From the NCBI GenBank assembly GCA_014529385.2, contig CM043955.1, positions 139,987,108-140,051,107 on the forward strand: a stretch of DNA of 64,000 bases. The letters are read 5' to 3'. The notes beneath the pieces were generated by a model. The model was not told the origin of the DNA. It was given only the letters and a program-made list of their open reading frames with translations, and searched no databases. This DNA is from Adiantum capillus-veneris (Eukaryota; Streptophyta; Polypodiopsida; Polypodiales; Pteridaceae). The stretch's first letter is position 1. Each line of letters starts with the position of its first letter. The translations under genes were made by a program, and so were the position numbers. Positions 10,541-21,124 of this stretch are shown piece by piece.

Positions 10541-11601
10541 CCAGAACTTAAGCAGTTTATCTCTTTGAAATCTCTCCACTGTCCGGGAATCTAACTGCAA
10601 CAGACACAATTTTGAGTCAGACCCAGTTTCGCTTCACTCAACACAAGTTAACCAACAAGAGAATCAGCAGCAACCAGTAGCACTCACCTCTCGGCTAGTT
10701 TTTAACTCAATGTATTGACGTTTACCATCCCTCATTCCATCATAACAGTCAATTTCTGCACCCATAATTATACGATGGGCCCCAAGTTTTGTTCGAATCA
10801 GAACACAATACTCGGCATTCGCATCTACAGAATCTGGCTCTACTTCAGAAGTTTCATGCTCAGTTGCAAGCTGTTCAAAAGAGTAGCCCCAGTACATCCT
10901 GTTGCATCCTCACAAATCACGTAATGTATGTGCTCTGTATCTAATAGTAACAGCCAACTGAATACTACAAATAAAAACAGAAGCATGCACAAGCTTACAT
11001 CCTGCGCTGCCTCTCATCACACGGGCCCTCTGGCAGTTTACGCACATCGAGATAGACAGTCCCCCGACGTTTATGAACACCCATCTCCCATGGCTCCGAT
11101 CTGTTGTATGCTGTTCCCATTATCTGGTCAGGTTTCAAATCTTAGAATAACACAAAGTACAGAAAACCAAATAACTGCCAGGGTTCGCTAGTTTTACACA
11201 GCTGCAAGGTCTTTCGAAGCTGATTACCTTGTTGAGATTGTTGCGAAATGTCTGCAAGAAAACTCAAGAAGCTGAATATATACCTCTATTATTATCCACC
11301 AGAAACTTTGAGAATCAAAAGCTCACCACAAAATGAATATTATCCAAAGGTATGTTCTTGCCTCGTAAGCAGTCCAACAGATCACTGAAACCATCGGGAT
11401 CTAAGGACATAAATAGAGTCAGTGTCTCAGCCAAATCTTTTTCAGCGGAGCTGAAAAACCACAAGCTTTGCCTTTAACATCTGAGCATATTCCCTTTTCT
11501 TACAGACAAAAAATAATACCTTCAACTTTCTCTACAAATGTCTCGTAACCAACATTAAGATCTGCTCCAATCTCTTGAAAAACAGTGTGACGAAGCCTTC
11601 T
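10541..11601 (-). CDS. DXO1: DXO/Rai1-family NAD-decapping enzyme, six central exons (partial gene)
   Basis: DXO enzymes remove NAD and other faulty 5' caps from RNA; plant DXO1 is mainly a deNADding enzyme (family knowledge). Six minus-strand exons with AG/GT borders join in one frame: 11601-11520 (82 nt), 11400-11327 (74), 11250-11227 (24, encoding TFRNNLNK), 11123-10999 (125), 10898-10688 (211) and 10594-10541 (54), making 570 nt or 190 codons without a stop. Core motifs are visible: [19 protein letters not shown]-like [43 protein letters not shown] (metal-binding ExD) and YIELKTSRE (ExK), then RDKLLKFW. The plant N-terminal extension and the C-terminal exons are not found. Either large TE-filled introns separate them or the gene is broken. 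The 24-nt micro-exon is supported by phase and by family sequence. Confidence 0.88.
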
Positions 11602-12121
11602 CTGAAATATAAAGGTAAGATTATCTTCACATAGAATTTCATTGTACCCTCCATGAATTACAGACATTAAAACTTGAGTATAAAATTCATGGTCCATGCA
11701 TATTAAGGGCTAATTTCTAGAAACTCAGAAAATAAGTTCAATTTCAAGATAGATCAGTCAACATAGGGCCAGAAGCATGACATGAAACTATCTCCTAAGA
11801 GCTTACCTTCTTGTCCAAAAACCTACCCAAGAAGTATCAAAACCTTGCCCTTTGAAGATAATGTTTACTGCCCTTCTGAACCCCATACTTGACTCTGCTA
11901 ATCAAAACATAGACAAACGCAGTTGAAGGGCACTGAAGCTCAACTGAAGATGACTGCATGCTGAAGATATTTACACAGAAGTATATCATGCTAGGAGGGG
12001 TGCCCCGGTGCTGCCAACTACTGCGCTTCATTCAAATATTTATGTCAGATGTATGTTCCCAATTCACTTTCTCAGAATGGAGTGATTTGTATTTCGGCGG
12101 TGTTCCAAACAAAGAAAAATC
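11602..12121. other. Intron or flank of the DXO gene
   Basis: No firm exon. One minus-strand segment before GTAAGC near 11805 is open in one frame, but its phase does not join the next exon. The LINE E breakpoint lies at about 12122. Confidence 0.4.
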
Positions 12122-13215
12122 GAGAGTCGGAGATAGGGGACAACCCTGCTTTACCCCAATGGTGGAGTGAACCATGTCGAACATTCCCTGAGTAGTGCGT
12201 ACCTGTCCTACCACTAACCTGTATAAAGCTAAGATCCCCGAGATCAGCTCTGTGGGCACCCCCATGTCTTGCAATCTGCGTATGAGTCTGGCTCGTGGCA
12301 CTGTATCAAAGGCTTTGCGGAAATCCACAAAGCTACAATATATCCTCCTGCCATGGTGTCTAAGTGTCAAATCTGGTCAAGAGTGGAGAAACCTCTCTTG
12401 AACCCTGCATGTCCCTGCCTGTATGCTCTCTCTCTCTCTGTCCATCCACTTAACTCATGCTCAAGAATTGATGCATATAGCCTAGCAAGAGTGTGACCAA
12501 CCATGATGGTTCGATAATTCCCGGGAAGCAGAGGATCTCCCGACTTGAAGATAGGCACAATAGTGGACATACTCCAAGTCTCAGGGAAACCCTCATACAT
12601 GGCTCTATTAAACATCATAGCAAGAGGCTCTACAAGCATATATCTGGCATGGATAAAGTGCTCTGCTACCAGACATCATGATCCTGTGCTCTTCCTGTCT
12701 TCATCTTGTCAATGGCTTTCCTTACCCTCTCAACAGTAAAGAAAGCACATGTTTCTGGGCATGCCTCTGGAAGGTCAAGCAAAGGTGGCTGCCCCGATGC
12801 TGTATAGAGAGATGTAGCATATTCCCCTCATGTCTCTATGGAAGTGATGGCTGGAGGTGGAGAGTGCTCATTGAAAAGCCTCCATGCCTCACTAGAGTCC
12901 TGACTCATAAACAGCTGATATAGATCACGCTCTAATTGAGATAGGTAAGCCCTCTTCTTTCGTCGCACTAGGCGGCGGCAAATAATACGTGACTGTCTAT
13001 GTGTAGTAGTACCCATGAGCACCTTTGTCTGTAATTTGATCCTCGTCTCTCTACACTCCTCATCATACCAATTGTTCTGAGGCATGCTCCCAGATTGTCT
13101 ACGTGTAGGCTGCTGTGGGGATATGCCTCTGATGCTGCATCATGCAGCGTCTCTGTCAGAATCTAGATGAGCTCATCTAGTGGTCGTCCTCGCTCCTGAG
13201 TGCATAGCTGCAGAG
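12122..13215 (-). mobile_element. LINE copy E, 3'-truncated, minus strand
   Basis: A subfamily II LINE covering the linker before RT and the RT fingers. It stops abruptly inside the RT motif SPTL (12122), where other copies continue LFGxYxDE. There is no (CT)n on either side and no family tail, unlike A, B, C and F. The upstream end fades out near 13215. Since target-primed copying normally truncates the 5' end, loss of the 3' half points to later deletion or recombination. Confidence 0.82.
12122..13215 (-). pseudogene. LINE E linker and N-terminal RT (partial)
   Basis: Reading the minus strand: the NNWYDEECRETR block (about 13070), RRLVRRKKRAYLSQLERDLY, then MFNRAMYEGFPETWSMSTIV and FKSGDPLLPGNYRTIMVG (RT motif 1 region), HAGFKRGFSTLDQI, CSFVDFRKAFDTVPRARL and IGVKQGCPLSPTL. 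The frame changes at least once near 12370-12400 and stops occur upstream of 13085. The catalytic YADD lies beyond the breakpoint and is absent. This is the best view in the window of the region between endonuclease and RT for this LINE family. Confidence 0.85.
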
Positions 13216-14640
13216 GCAGAATGATACACCACAATGAAATAGTATGCCAAGTCAACACAAAAAATCCACAAACCTCGGAAAAAACATAAAATGGGCAAAA
13301 TGCCTAGTGCAAACCCTATATGTGCCTAGAATCCCTACTGGGAAGATGCAAGGGTGGCTAACCCACGACCAAGGGCATGTGTGCACGTGAGAAAATCCGT
13401 AAGCATCTAGAAGGTGATCTCTTAACACAGGTGATCTCATACAGTCAATAGACAGCAGATGTCTCTAGGCCTCTAGAGGTTTGTCCATTCACAGCATCCA
13501 TGAGACGTGTATCCCATAGATTTTCCATATGTCAAACATACTGCATATGCATACGAGTATGAAAGTATGAAAAGAGCATGATTCAAACACGTAGAAATAC
13601 CATACGTCATAAAGAAAACGGGGGGAAATATAGCCTTAAAGCTAAGTGATTACAATTTACTTCAAAATGAGTATTAAAAGGCTTAGACTTCTAGTGTTAC
13701 ACAGTTAACTTACAACTTACACGGTGCACCATCACAAAATCAAAACCACGACTAAAGTGGAGTCTCAAATTGAGAGTCGAGACTATATAATAGATTCATG
13801 AATCATAACCATAACTTGAAAGCATGGAACTAGCTGGCCAAAATTTGTGGGCGCCCATAATTTTACGGCTGGAGTATGATATCCAATCATACTCCAAACA
13901 TAAAAGATCCTTCCATTAGTTAAAAAACTGCCCAAAGGGCTACAATTTGCCCGTACTAAAGAGGGCTACATCAGCATGTGGGGACACTGTCCCAATGAAA
14001 AAACAAGATATGTACAATGAGGGCTAGATCAAGAAATGGGAGGAGAAAAAAGCAACACTAGTGGACGGTACTGCCATTTCGGCATGCCATGAACCATGGT
14101 GAAGAAGGGTCGTGGGCGCCACAGTCGCAAGAAGGCCTCGCGGCACTTCCTCATGCAGTCAGAGCTGCCCTGAAGTCTCTCAAACTCGCCCCTTGAGTAT
14201 ATGGACTAGCTCTAGCTAAATGTTGCAAATAGTCTCCGCCGGCGGAAAAGGACGAGCCTCGAAAATGCGAAAACATCCGGCTCGCCAAATGAACCACGGT
14301 GTCAGGCCGCAAATGAGCTCCCAACACCACTCACTCTCACTGCTCCACCCCTGAGGGATAAGCTATGTGGCAAGCTGGAGTGTAGGACGGCGCTCCTGGA
14401 TTACTATCATCCTGCTGACTAAAGCCATCTCAAAACTGAGTGCAGGGCATGTGAGTGTGGACCACGCTGCACCCCCCAGGTGTATTGACTAGCTATAGAC
14501 AACGCAGGCATAGGCCGAAGGATCCGTACCAAACCGGCTGTGCTATGTGCCAGTCCCATAGACAGTGACGTTGAGTCTCAAGTGGGTGGTCACAAGTTGC
14601 CGAGTGTCCGTTGTGTACCAACCAACTCCCAACTGGAGTA
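13216..14640. other. No recognisable gene or element
   Basis: Unannotated sequence. The only structure noted is a perfect 10-bp inverted repeat (GGAGTATGAT / ATCATACTCC, 13871-13895). Confidence 0.4.
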
Positions 14641-14953
14641 GGTCGATGCACAACTAGCCACAAAAACATGGTGACTCTCCTCGACTATCTACTATCCCAC
14701 ATGCGCTCCCCGAACCCTGCCAAGAACTCGGACGTGAGCCCCTCCTCCTACCAGTGAGTCGTTGCCGCACGACGAGCCTCTCTATGCTGTCAATATGTGT
14801 CGGCCCAGCCGAGATGTGTACTGGAAAGAGGGGGTCCCCAAGCAATTGGCAAAAGCAAAGGGGCCTCGCCAAAACCACTCCCCTAGGTCCCACTGAAGTT
14901 GTGTCGAAGTGTGGCTCTCCGAACCCCAGAGCAGCCAGTGTCCTGACTCCAGG

Positions 14954-15679
14954 TCAATCGGGTCGAGGTCTATGACACAAGTCCTCGCAGACCAACCTCT
15001 TTGAAGTCAAAAATCTGCTCATCGACTCGGCAAATAAGAGAAATAGGAAAGCGGCAAGAGGGCAGCCTTGTCTAACCGACCGTGTGAGCATGAAACAGTC
15101 CTCTCTTCCTCCTGCCAGAAGCACTTGACTGTGGGCCTGTCTGTAGAGAGCTAACACTCCCCTAATCCAAGCATTTGAAAACCCCATCCGTTGCAGAGTG
15201 CCCTAAAGGAAATCCCAGTCAACTCTCTCATATGTCCGATTCCTCAAACTCACAGCCTTTGCTAAGATTTTATAGGCTAGGTTGAGAATGGTGATAGGTT
15301 GCCACTGCCGAATCTCGTCCAGAGATCCTCCCTCCTTGGGAATAAGAAAGATCAAGCCCTTACTCATATTGTTCGGTATCTCACCAGTATGCAAAATGTG
15401 TTGATAAGCGCTACACGGATCAAGACCAAGCATCTCCCAATTCTCCAAGAAGAAAATGGGAGTCAAACCATGCTCCCCTGGGCAGCTACCCCGTGGTAGT
15501 GCCATGAGGGCCTCGTGCGACTCCTCTTGCTGGAGAGGCACCTCAAGCCTCTGTCGCATCTCCTCAGTGACTAAGCAAGGCATCTGTGCCCACACCTGCT
15601 CTCTGCAAGCATCACCGCGCTCAGACTGTGACTCGGTTGAAAGCAGCTCACGGTAAAAGTCAGTGGAAACTGCACGCAT
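14954..15679 (-). pseudogene. L1-type ORF2 reverse transcriptase remnant
   Basis: Two frames carry typical plant L1 RT blocks. The first (15679-15203) has CPGEHGLTPIFFLENWE, NNMSKGLIFLIPKEGG and IRQWQPITILNLAYKILAKA. The second (15187-14954) has SNAWIRGVLALYRQAHSQVL and SVRQGCPLAAFLFLLFAE. A frame change and a TAG near 15200 separate them. The next expected block with the catalytic aspartates is not identifiable. Nonfunctional. Confidence 0.85.
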
Positions 15680-16207
15680 ATCCTAGAACTCTGTAGAGCA
15701 ACTGACCCATCAAGCCTCCTCAATTGACCCATCAGGCCTCCTCAACTGGCTAACACTGGTGTGGGCATGTCGAGAGTCCACCATCTCAAAAAAAATCGCC
15801 AGTAACTTTGTCTCCCAACTGAGTCCACTAAGATGCCTGACGATGGAAGGCAAACTCGTGGCGTCGCTCCTTGATGCTAATCAACTCCTGTCGAGCCTGC
15901 TGCATCTCCTCCTCCATCCAAGGGCTACTAGGATGACGCTCCTGCATCCGCTACAAAGAAGCAATGCCCCGTCGCAGCCACCTCTCCTCCTCCTTGATCG
16001 TGGACAGACGAGTTGCAGAATTGTGAAGGAAGAAACGACTAATCTCCGCAAGACCAACGGACACTCTAGCAGCAGGGGTATCCTACGTGTCCAACCTCTC
16101 CATCCAAAGCGCCTTAACCTGCTCTCTGAGCTCTGTATCTAGCAGAATCCTCTTTCGGATCCATAGCATGACACTTCCACTAGACTGTCTGTCTAACATA
16201 GTGAGAA

Positions 16208-17071
16208 TCACAGGCGCATGATTGGAAAAGTGATCACTGATAAAACGCAAACCAATCCTCCCATCTCACAAATGTGATCACTAGCATAAAAGCGATCTAT
16301 CCTAGATAGATTCATGCCCCCTACTTTGCAGTCAGACCTAGAGAAAGAGAGGCTGTCTAAGGGGCGAACAAAACCTGCATATAGCCATACATCTGAAATC
16401 CTCGAAGTCATACGTAGACACTCCAAAGCTGCTAACTCAGCCCCGTGAATTGTAGCATGGGCCATGGCTGCCTCCAATCCTGTCCGAGGGGTCCTCCAGC
16501 ATGTTAAACTCCCTCCCGACACACCTGCATATAGCCATACATCTGAGATCCTCAAGTCATACATAGACACTCCCAAGCTGCTAACTCAGCCCCGTGAATT
16601 ATAGCATGGGCCATGGCTGCCTCCAATCCTGTCCGAGGGGTCCTCCAGCATGTGAACTCCCCCCCGACATACCACTGCTCAGCATGAGGCAAGGACTCAA
16701 CAATCTGCGCCCAAACTCACCTCGTGCACTCACATGGTTGGGCGCATAGATGTTCAAGAAGCCCATAAGGCTAGCTTGAACTTGCATAGTGATCCATTGG
16801 GCCCTGCCTGGCACAATAATACCTTTGCCCACAATGGCCGACTGCCATGAGTCCAGAATAGTCATACATACATCTCCCTGAATGCCTCCAGGCCCAAAAG
16901 CAGCTGACCAAAAGGTCTCATAGTGACCACGCAAAATCTGACCATGACGTCACATGCAGCTCTCACAAAGGTGATGCTCCTAAAGCATAAGTACGTCAAA
17001 TATACCACCCATAAGGCATCTCTGAAGCTCCTCTCGCAGACGACCCCTCTGGCACAGAAATTGGGGCCCAC
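16208..17071 (-). pseudogene. L1-type ORF2 endonuclease remnant
   Basis: APE-family endonuclease pieces that would nick the insertion target: GRAQWITMQVQASLMGFLNI followed by YAPNHVSARGEF (about 16820-16720), a GGEFNMLEDPSDR-like block in a shifted frame (about 16640 and again near 16490), and NLSRIDRFYASDH with a FPIMRL end (about 16300-16208). Stops and the tandem duplication of 16374-16670 break the frame. Confidence 0.8.
16374..16671. repeat. 150-bp tandem duplication in L1 endonuclease
   Basis: CCTGCATATAGCCATACATC begins both units, at 16374 and 16524 (period 150). The copies differ at about ten positions and by single-base indels, so the duplication is old. Confidence 0.92.
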
Positions 17072-17661
17072 CTAAACCATGTGCATTCCATGAGACTATC
17101 CTCATGGGATCAATGAGAGAAAACCGATGTTGATACAACAACCAACCTCGCAATCTTCAAGGCCGGCTTGGATGGGGAGTAATCCGTATCCAAGCGACCC
17201 CGAAACAGACGTATTTGTAGTAGTTGTCCAACCAAGGCCCAAGCAAAGCGTGTAGTCCGTAGGGCTACATCCTTTGTCCAAGAATCCTCATGGGTACTAT
17301 GAGTGTCTACAAAGAAGTGAACCATAATGTGAATACATCCAGTTGCATCCGGTGGCGTCACACTAAACTTGGCTAGCGGCCAAAGTGTCTGTATCAAGGT
17401 TGTCACACCCAGGTCCCTTGTGTGGTGCAAGAACTCTAAAGCCTGGACCTGAAGCCAATCTAGGACTTTGTGGAGAGCCCACTCTATGTCATCCATGCCA
17501 CACAACAAGAACAAGAAGCCAACCGATGTATCCAAAGCTTGGGTGCCTCTGGTGGCTAGAAAGAGGACGTGTACTCGAAACAAGTTGCCTCAAGGTCGGA
17601 AGATGGGTCACCGAGGAATCAAGTAAAGCTATAGTCAAAGAAATCCCACCGTCATCCAATG

Positions 17662-17866
17662 TCATAACTGGTCAACCCACGAGGGACCAATACAAAAAGG
17701 AGAGATCTTTACCAGAAGTGGCCTCCTAAAGTAGGGCTGCCCTTCCCGAGCCATTCGGATGGAAGAAATCACTACCAAGAGAGTGTCGAGCTGCGGATGA
17801 GTGTCTAGTCCCTTGTGTTGGAGGAGGAGTGCGGGAAGGGTCGGGTGACGATGTTGAGGGCCCAGC

Positions 17867-17907
<41 letters not shown>

Positions 17908-18700
17908 GCGGGGCAAAGGAGTCGGAAGGCGTAGGGGAAGGAGGGGCTGACAGCGGTGAAGCTGAGGTGGATGGAGGCTCCTCTGGGGAATCCTACTACA
18001 AAGGGTCAAACGCTTCCCTGTCAGAACCCAATGCTGCTGGGCTGGTGGAGGACGACCACCAGGGGGGGCAGTGTGGCGAGCCCGTCCCTGTCGACGATGA
18101 CTGTGCACCTGCTGTAAACCATCAGCAAGCTAGTCACAGGGCTCTGAAGAGGTGTCAGCCTGTGTGTCCTAGGCACCTCTCTGTTGTGCATGGTCAGCCT
18201 TGGGAGGCTGAGCATGCGATGCGGGTCGAGGTCTCGTGCGAGGACATGCCTTTGCTAAGTGGCCCATCTGTCTGCAAATAAAGCACTCGCTCGGGAGTCC
18301 CAAATATTCCACCCTTTGGTGGAGCCATCCGTCACTCACCCTAGGTAGGAGGACTACCTTCGGGAGGGTGTGGGTGCACTAAAGCAATCGTGCGCGGGGT
18401 CTCCAAGACTGTCCCGATCTCGGAACCAATCTCGGAAAGAAGCAGGAGGTACTCTCTTCTCACGCCGGGGAAGCAAACCGAAATGGGCATATCTGCTTCC
18501 TCGACAAGAATAACTAAAGCTGAGTCGAAACCATGGCGCCACTGTCGGTAATGAGCCCTGACCACTCGTATGGCCACCGGGCTCATCAAACTGACCTTGG
18601 CAACCATCTTGGGAGTCTCAAACTTGATCCGATAGTACCCTCGCCCCAAAAGTTGTATGTCAATTATCTTTCCCACCTCTGCTAGGAGACGGGCCTATAG
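17662..18700 (-). pseudogene. L1-type ORF1 (DUF4283-like and CCHC knuckle) remnant
   Basis: The frame 18676-18341 (LLGRGYYRIKFETPKMVAKV, SLMSPVAIRVVRAHYRQWRH, ADMPISVCFPGVRREYLLLL) resembles the DUF4283 domain of plant LINE ORF1. In a neighbouring frame near 18290-18235, CFICRQMGHLAKACP gives a CX2CX4HX4C knuckle. ORF1 protein would coat the LINE RNA. Further downstream the coding strand is Pro-rich because of a 38-base C run (17906-17869), which probably destroys the frame by slippage. Confidence 0.75.
17869..17906. repeat. G38 homopolymer
   Basis: Thirty-eight consecutive G on the + strand (poly-C on the LINE coding strand). The exact length is prone to sequencing and assembly error. Confidence 0.9.
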
Positions 18701-20307
18701 AAGGTCCCGCATCTCGCCTCTACTAGGTCGACTGTCAATGATCTTACAAATAATAGAGGTGGCATGAAGGCGCTCTACCTATGCTGCATCACTTGCTCTG
18801 CTGGCAACAAAGCAAGTCGAATGGTGGGCTCGACGGGGTCGGACGAGGGGACTTCATCTGAGTCCCTTTGAGGCGGAGCACGAACTTCCATCTATGTTTG
18901 TAACTGCAAATGAGGGCGAATATACAGAGTTTTCTTGTTGGAGCGAATCTCACTGAGCAGTTTCGAGGAGCCGCCGACAACACCCAACCGGGAGAAAACG
19001 CAGCAAGAAAAAAAAAAGGGGAGGGGGGTGGGGAGGGGGCGGCGCTTGAAAATTTTGTTGATCAACTAAAACACATGCCGTTTCAACAACAATAAGGTAC
19101 CTTAGTATAGGATGTAGGCCCTTACAAAATCCATATATACGGATTTCGGTCCCACACATCTGTCTGAATAGCACAATATGGAAGCGTACATGCCACACAC
19201 TTGTGGCAATAGACAAGTACGAGAGTGAGAAAGAGAGAGAAAATAGACAAAGATTGACAAGCCAAGCTTGAGATTGCCCCAATTAACTCTAACAGTTGAA
19301 TACAAAGAGATAGCCCCAAGGGCCCCTTATACACTCCCCATGGAATGTTACCTGACCCAACACAAATTGAACATGACAAATTCATAAAATAAATAACTAA
19401 AGAAATAGGTTAAAAACTCCTCTACAGCTTGTAGTGGACTAAAGTTGATGAAATAGTAGAAGCAAAAGCGACCATGGACATCCCAGCAATCGGTTTATTG
19501 ATTACACCTCGGAAAATGCAATTGTTGACCATTCTTCGAACTGACTGTCATTGATGTCTACATTGGCTCATAAATCAAGGCTCAAAGACACCTCCCAAAC
19601 CGAGACTCCACTTTCACGAACAACGGACACATTTTTTTGCCTTTTATTCCCGAATACAAAACACATCCTATTTTCTAATTACTCAAACAGTGAACACATC
19701 GTCCTCCCAACAATCTGATAGCGAGAACCATGAACACATCACATCCAAGCCATCCACAATTGGCTCACGAGCACATCATGACAGCAGCTTCCCAAGCTCT
19801 TCTGCAACCCTGTATCAATTCCAACATGTCACCCAATATACAAGGAAGGGTGCAAAGCCAGTTGTTTGTCCCAAGAATCACCAATGAATCAAGGTTGTTT
19901 TCGTGCGTACGTATGTGATCCATACCATATGGACGTACTATATAGATCCATAAGGTAAGGATCGATCCGTACAAGTCAAAAAAATTATTTTTATTTTTTT
20001 GAGGAGATAAGGCCATAGAGTGATTTCATAAGGATTTTTAAGCCATTCCATACACTTTACACAAACAGAGAGCAAACTTTTGGGGGGGAAAAACACTCAC
20101 TTATTGAGTTGGATGGTTTCATTTATGACATTTGAACGCTCTATGATGAGCCTTTTGTTATAGCCTACATGCTGTCACCCGAATTGTTGAATTTGGACTT
20201 TGAGAGCCCTTCCAACTTTGAATCGTCGCACTGCTAATACCAATATGCTATGGCTCTCGTTGCCTGTTCCAAGAGACCTTGTCACACACATGCCAAGGAC
20301 TCTTGTT

Positions 20308-20308
<1 letters not shown>

Positions 20309-20374
<66 letters not shown>

Positions 20375-20375
20375 G
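20309..20375. repeat. Compound (GT)n(GA)n microsatellite
   Basis: About 22 GT units (20309-20352) followed directly by about 11 GA units (20353-20375). Confidence 0.95.
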
Positions 20376-20422
20376 CGAGGAGTCGATTCTGCCTCAATCC
20401 TTGAGTCAAAAACTACCGGCAA

Positions 20423-20444
20423 GGGGGGGGGGGGGGGGGGGGGG
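20423..20444. repeat. G22 homopolymer
   Basis: Run of 22 G close to the compound microsatellite. Confidence 0.9.
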
Positions 20445-20779
20445 TTCCTTTTGGAAGCACCCTTACTTGATTTGATGATTTTCAATAGGATAAAGAGTGT
20501 GTGCATTTAGCTTGTATACATTCAAGCACCCATAGAAGAGGAGAGTAAAGTAGTGGTACCCTTGAAGGCACTCCCAGAGGCATATGATCAAATTGACACA
20601 GTGTTATAGGAGAAAGAACCCATTCCAAGCTTAAAAGATGTCATGGACTCTATTAAGGAGGAAGAGAAGGAGAATCAGTCTGTTGCAACCTCAAGTACCA
20701 AGCATTGTACCACTATGGTGTTAGATTTACACCATTCTATTGCTTCACTCAGGTCTAGGGCATACATGTACGGCTAGTA

Positions 20780-21028
20780 TGTCTCCGGGCTAGCCACCTA
20801 CTGCATTGTCCGGCCGCTCACCTTTTACTAGGAGCCCTATATATTGTTTCATGCTGGTTGTGGGGTTTTTTCTCTGCATTGCCCTACCTCCCCTTGGGCA
20901 CCTATATATGGGGGCAGGGGGGTACCCACTTCTCAGTCACAGACACACATCTAACTGTATAGACAAGGTCTTCTATTCTGGTAGTCATGGGAGGCTGATC
21001 GCCCCCTCTTCCACACATAGCGTTTTGT

Positions 21029-21099
<71 letters not shown>

Positions 21100-21113
21100 C
21101 GCGCACTTTCACA
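20780..21113 (+). repeat. LTR carrying a (CT)n tract near its 3' end
   Basis: Two TATA-like boxes (CTATATATTG at about 20838 and CTATATATGG at about 20901), then a (CT)n run at 21030-21095 and the LTR end CA just before the PBS. The 5' border (TGTCTCC at 20780) is a guess. The segment 20976-21030 recurs at 32567-32620. Confidence 0.55.
21030..21095 (+). repeat. (CT)n microsatellite inside an LTR
   Basis: About 66 bp, followed by TTACACGCGCACTTTCACA and the PBS. Here no LINE is attached. Confidence 0.95.
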
Positions 21114-21124
21114 TGGTATCAGAC
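21114..21124 (+). other. Primer-binding site, initiator tRNA-Met type
   Basis: TGGTATCAGA directly after the LTR terminus CA. Plant copia and many Ty3 elements use TGGTATCAGAGC. Confidence 0.65.

Larger units (their letters stand above)
14641..19000 (-). mobile_element. Degraded L1-type plant LINE, minus strand
   Basis: Order on the minus strand: ORF1 with a DUF4283-like domain and a CCHC zinc knuckle (about 18680-17660), ORF2 with an APE-type endonuclease (about 17070-16210), then RT (15680-14954). The sequence differs clearly from LINEs A-F. It is full of frameshifts, carries a 150-bp tandem duplication in the endonuclease and a 38-base G tract in ORF1, and the catalytic FADD region is not recognisable past 14954, so the 3' part is lost or too decayed. 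The two outer borders are approximate. Confidence 0.8.
19001..20779. other. No gene; L1 5' flank and simple repeats
   Basis: The minus strand near 19330 has a TATA-like TATAAGG upstream of the L1 ORF1, possibly its 5' UTR. The remainder up to 20779 shows no coding or element signature apart from the microsatellites listed separately. Confidence 0.4.

Noticed and set aside
11800-11900. Possible extra DXO exon ending at GTAAGC (SSMGFRRAVNIIFKGQGFDT)
   Set aside because: Its open frame would not join the next exon in phase, and the phase-matching frame has a stop.
13871-13895. Perfect 10-bp inverted repeat GGAGTATGAT/ATCATACTCC
   Set aside because: Isolated, with no neighbouring element or T-run; likely chance.
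17829-18281. Gly-rich 150-codon + strand frame
   Set aside because: Created by the G38 run opposite the L1 ORF1, which is coded on the minus strand.
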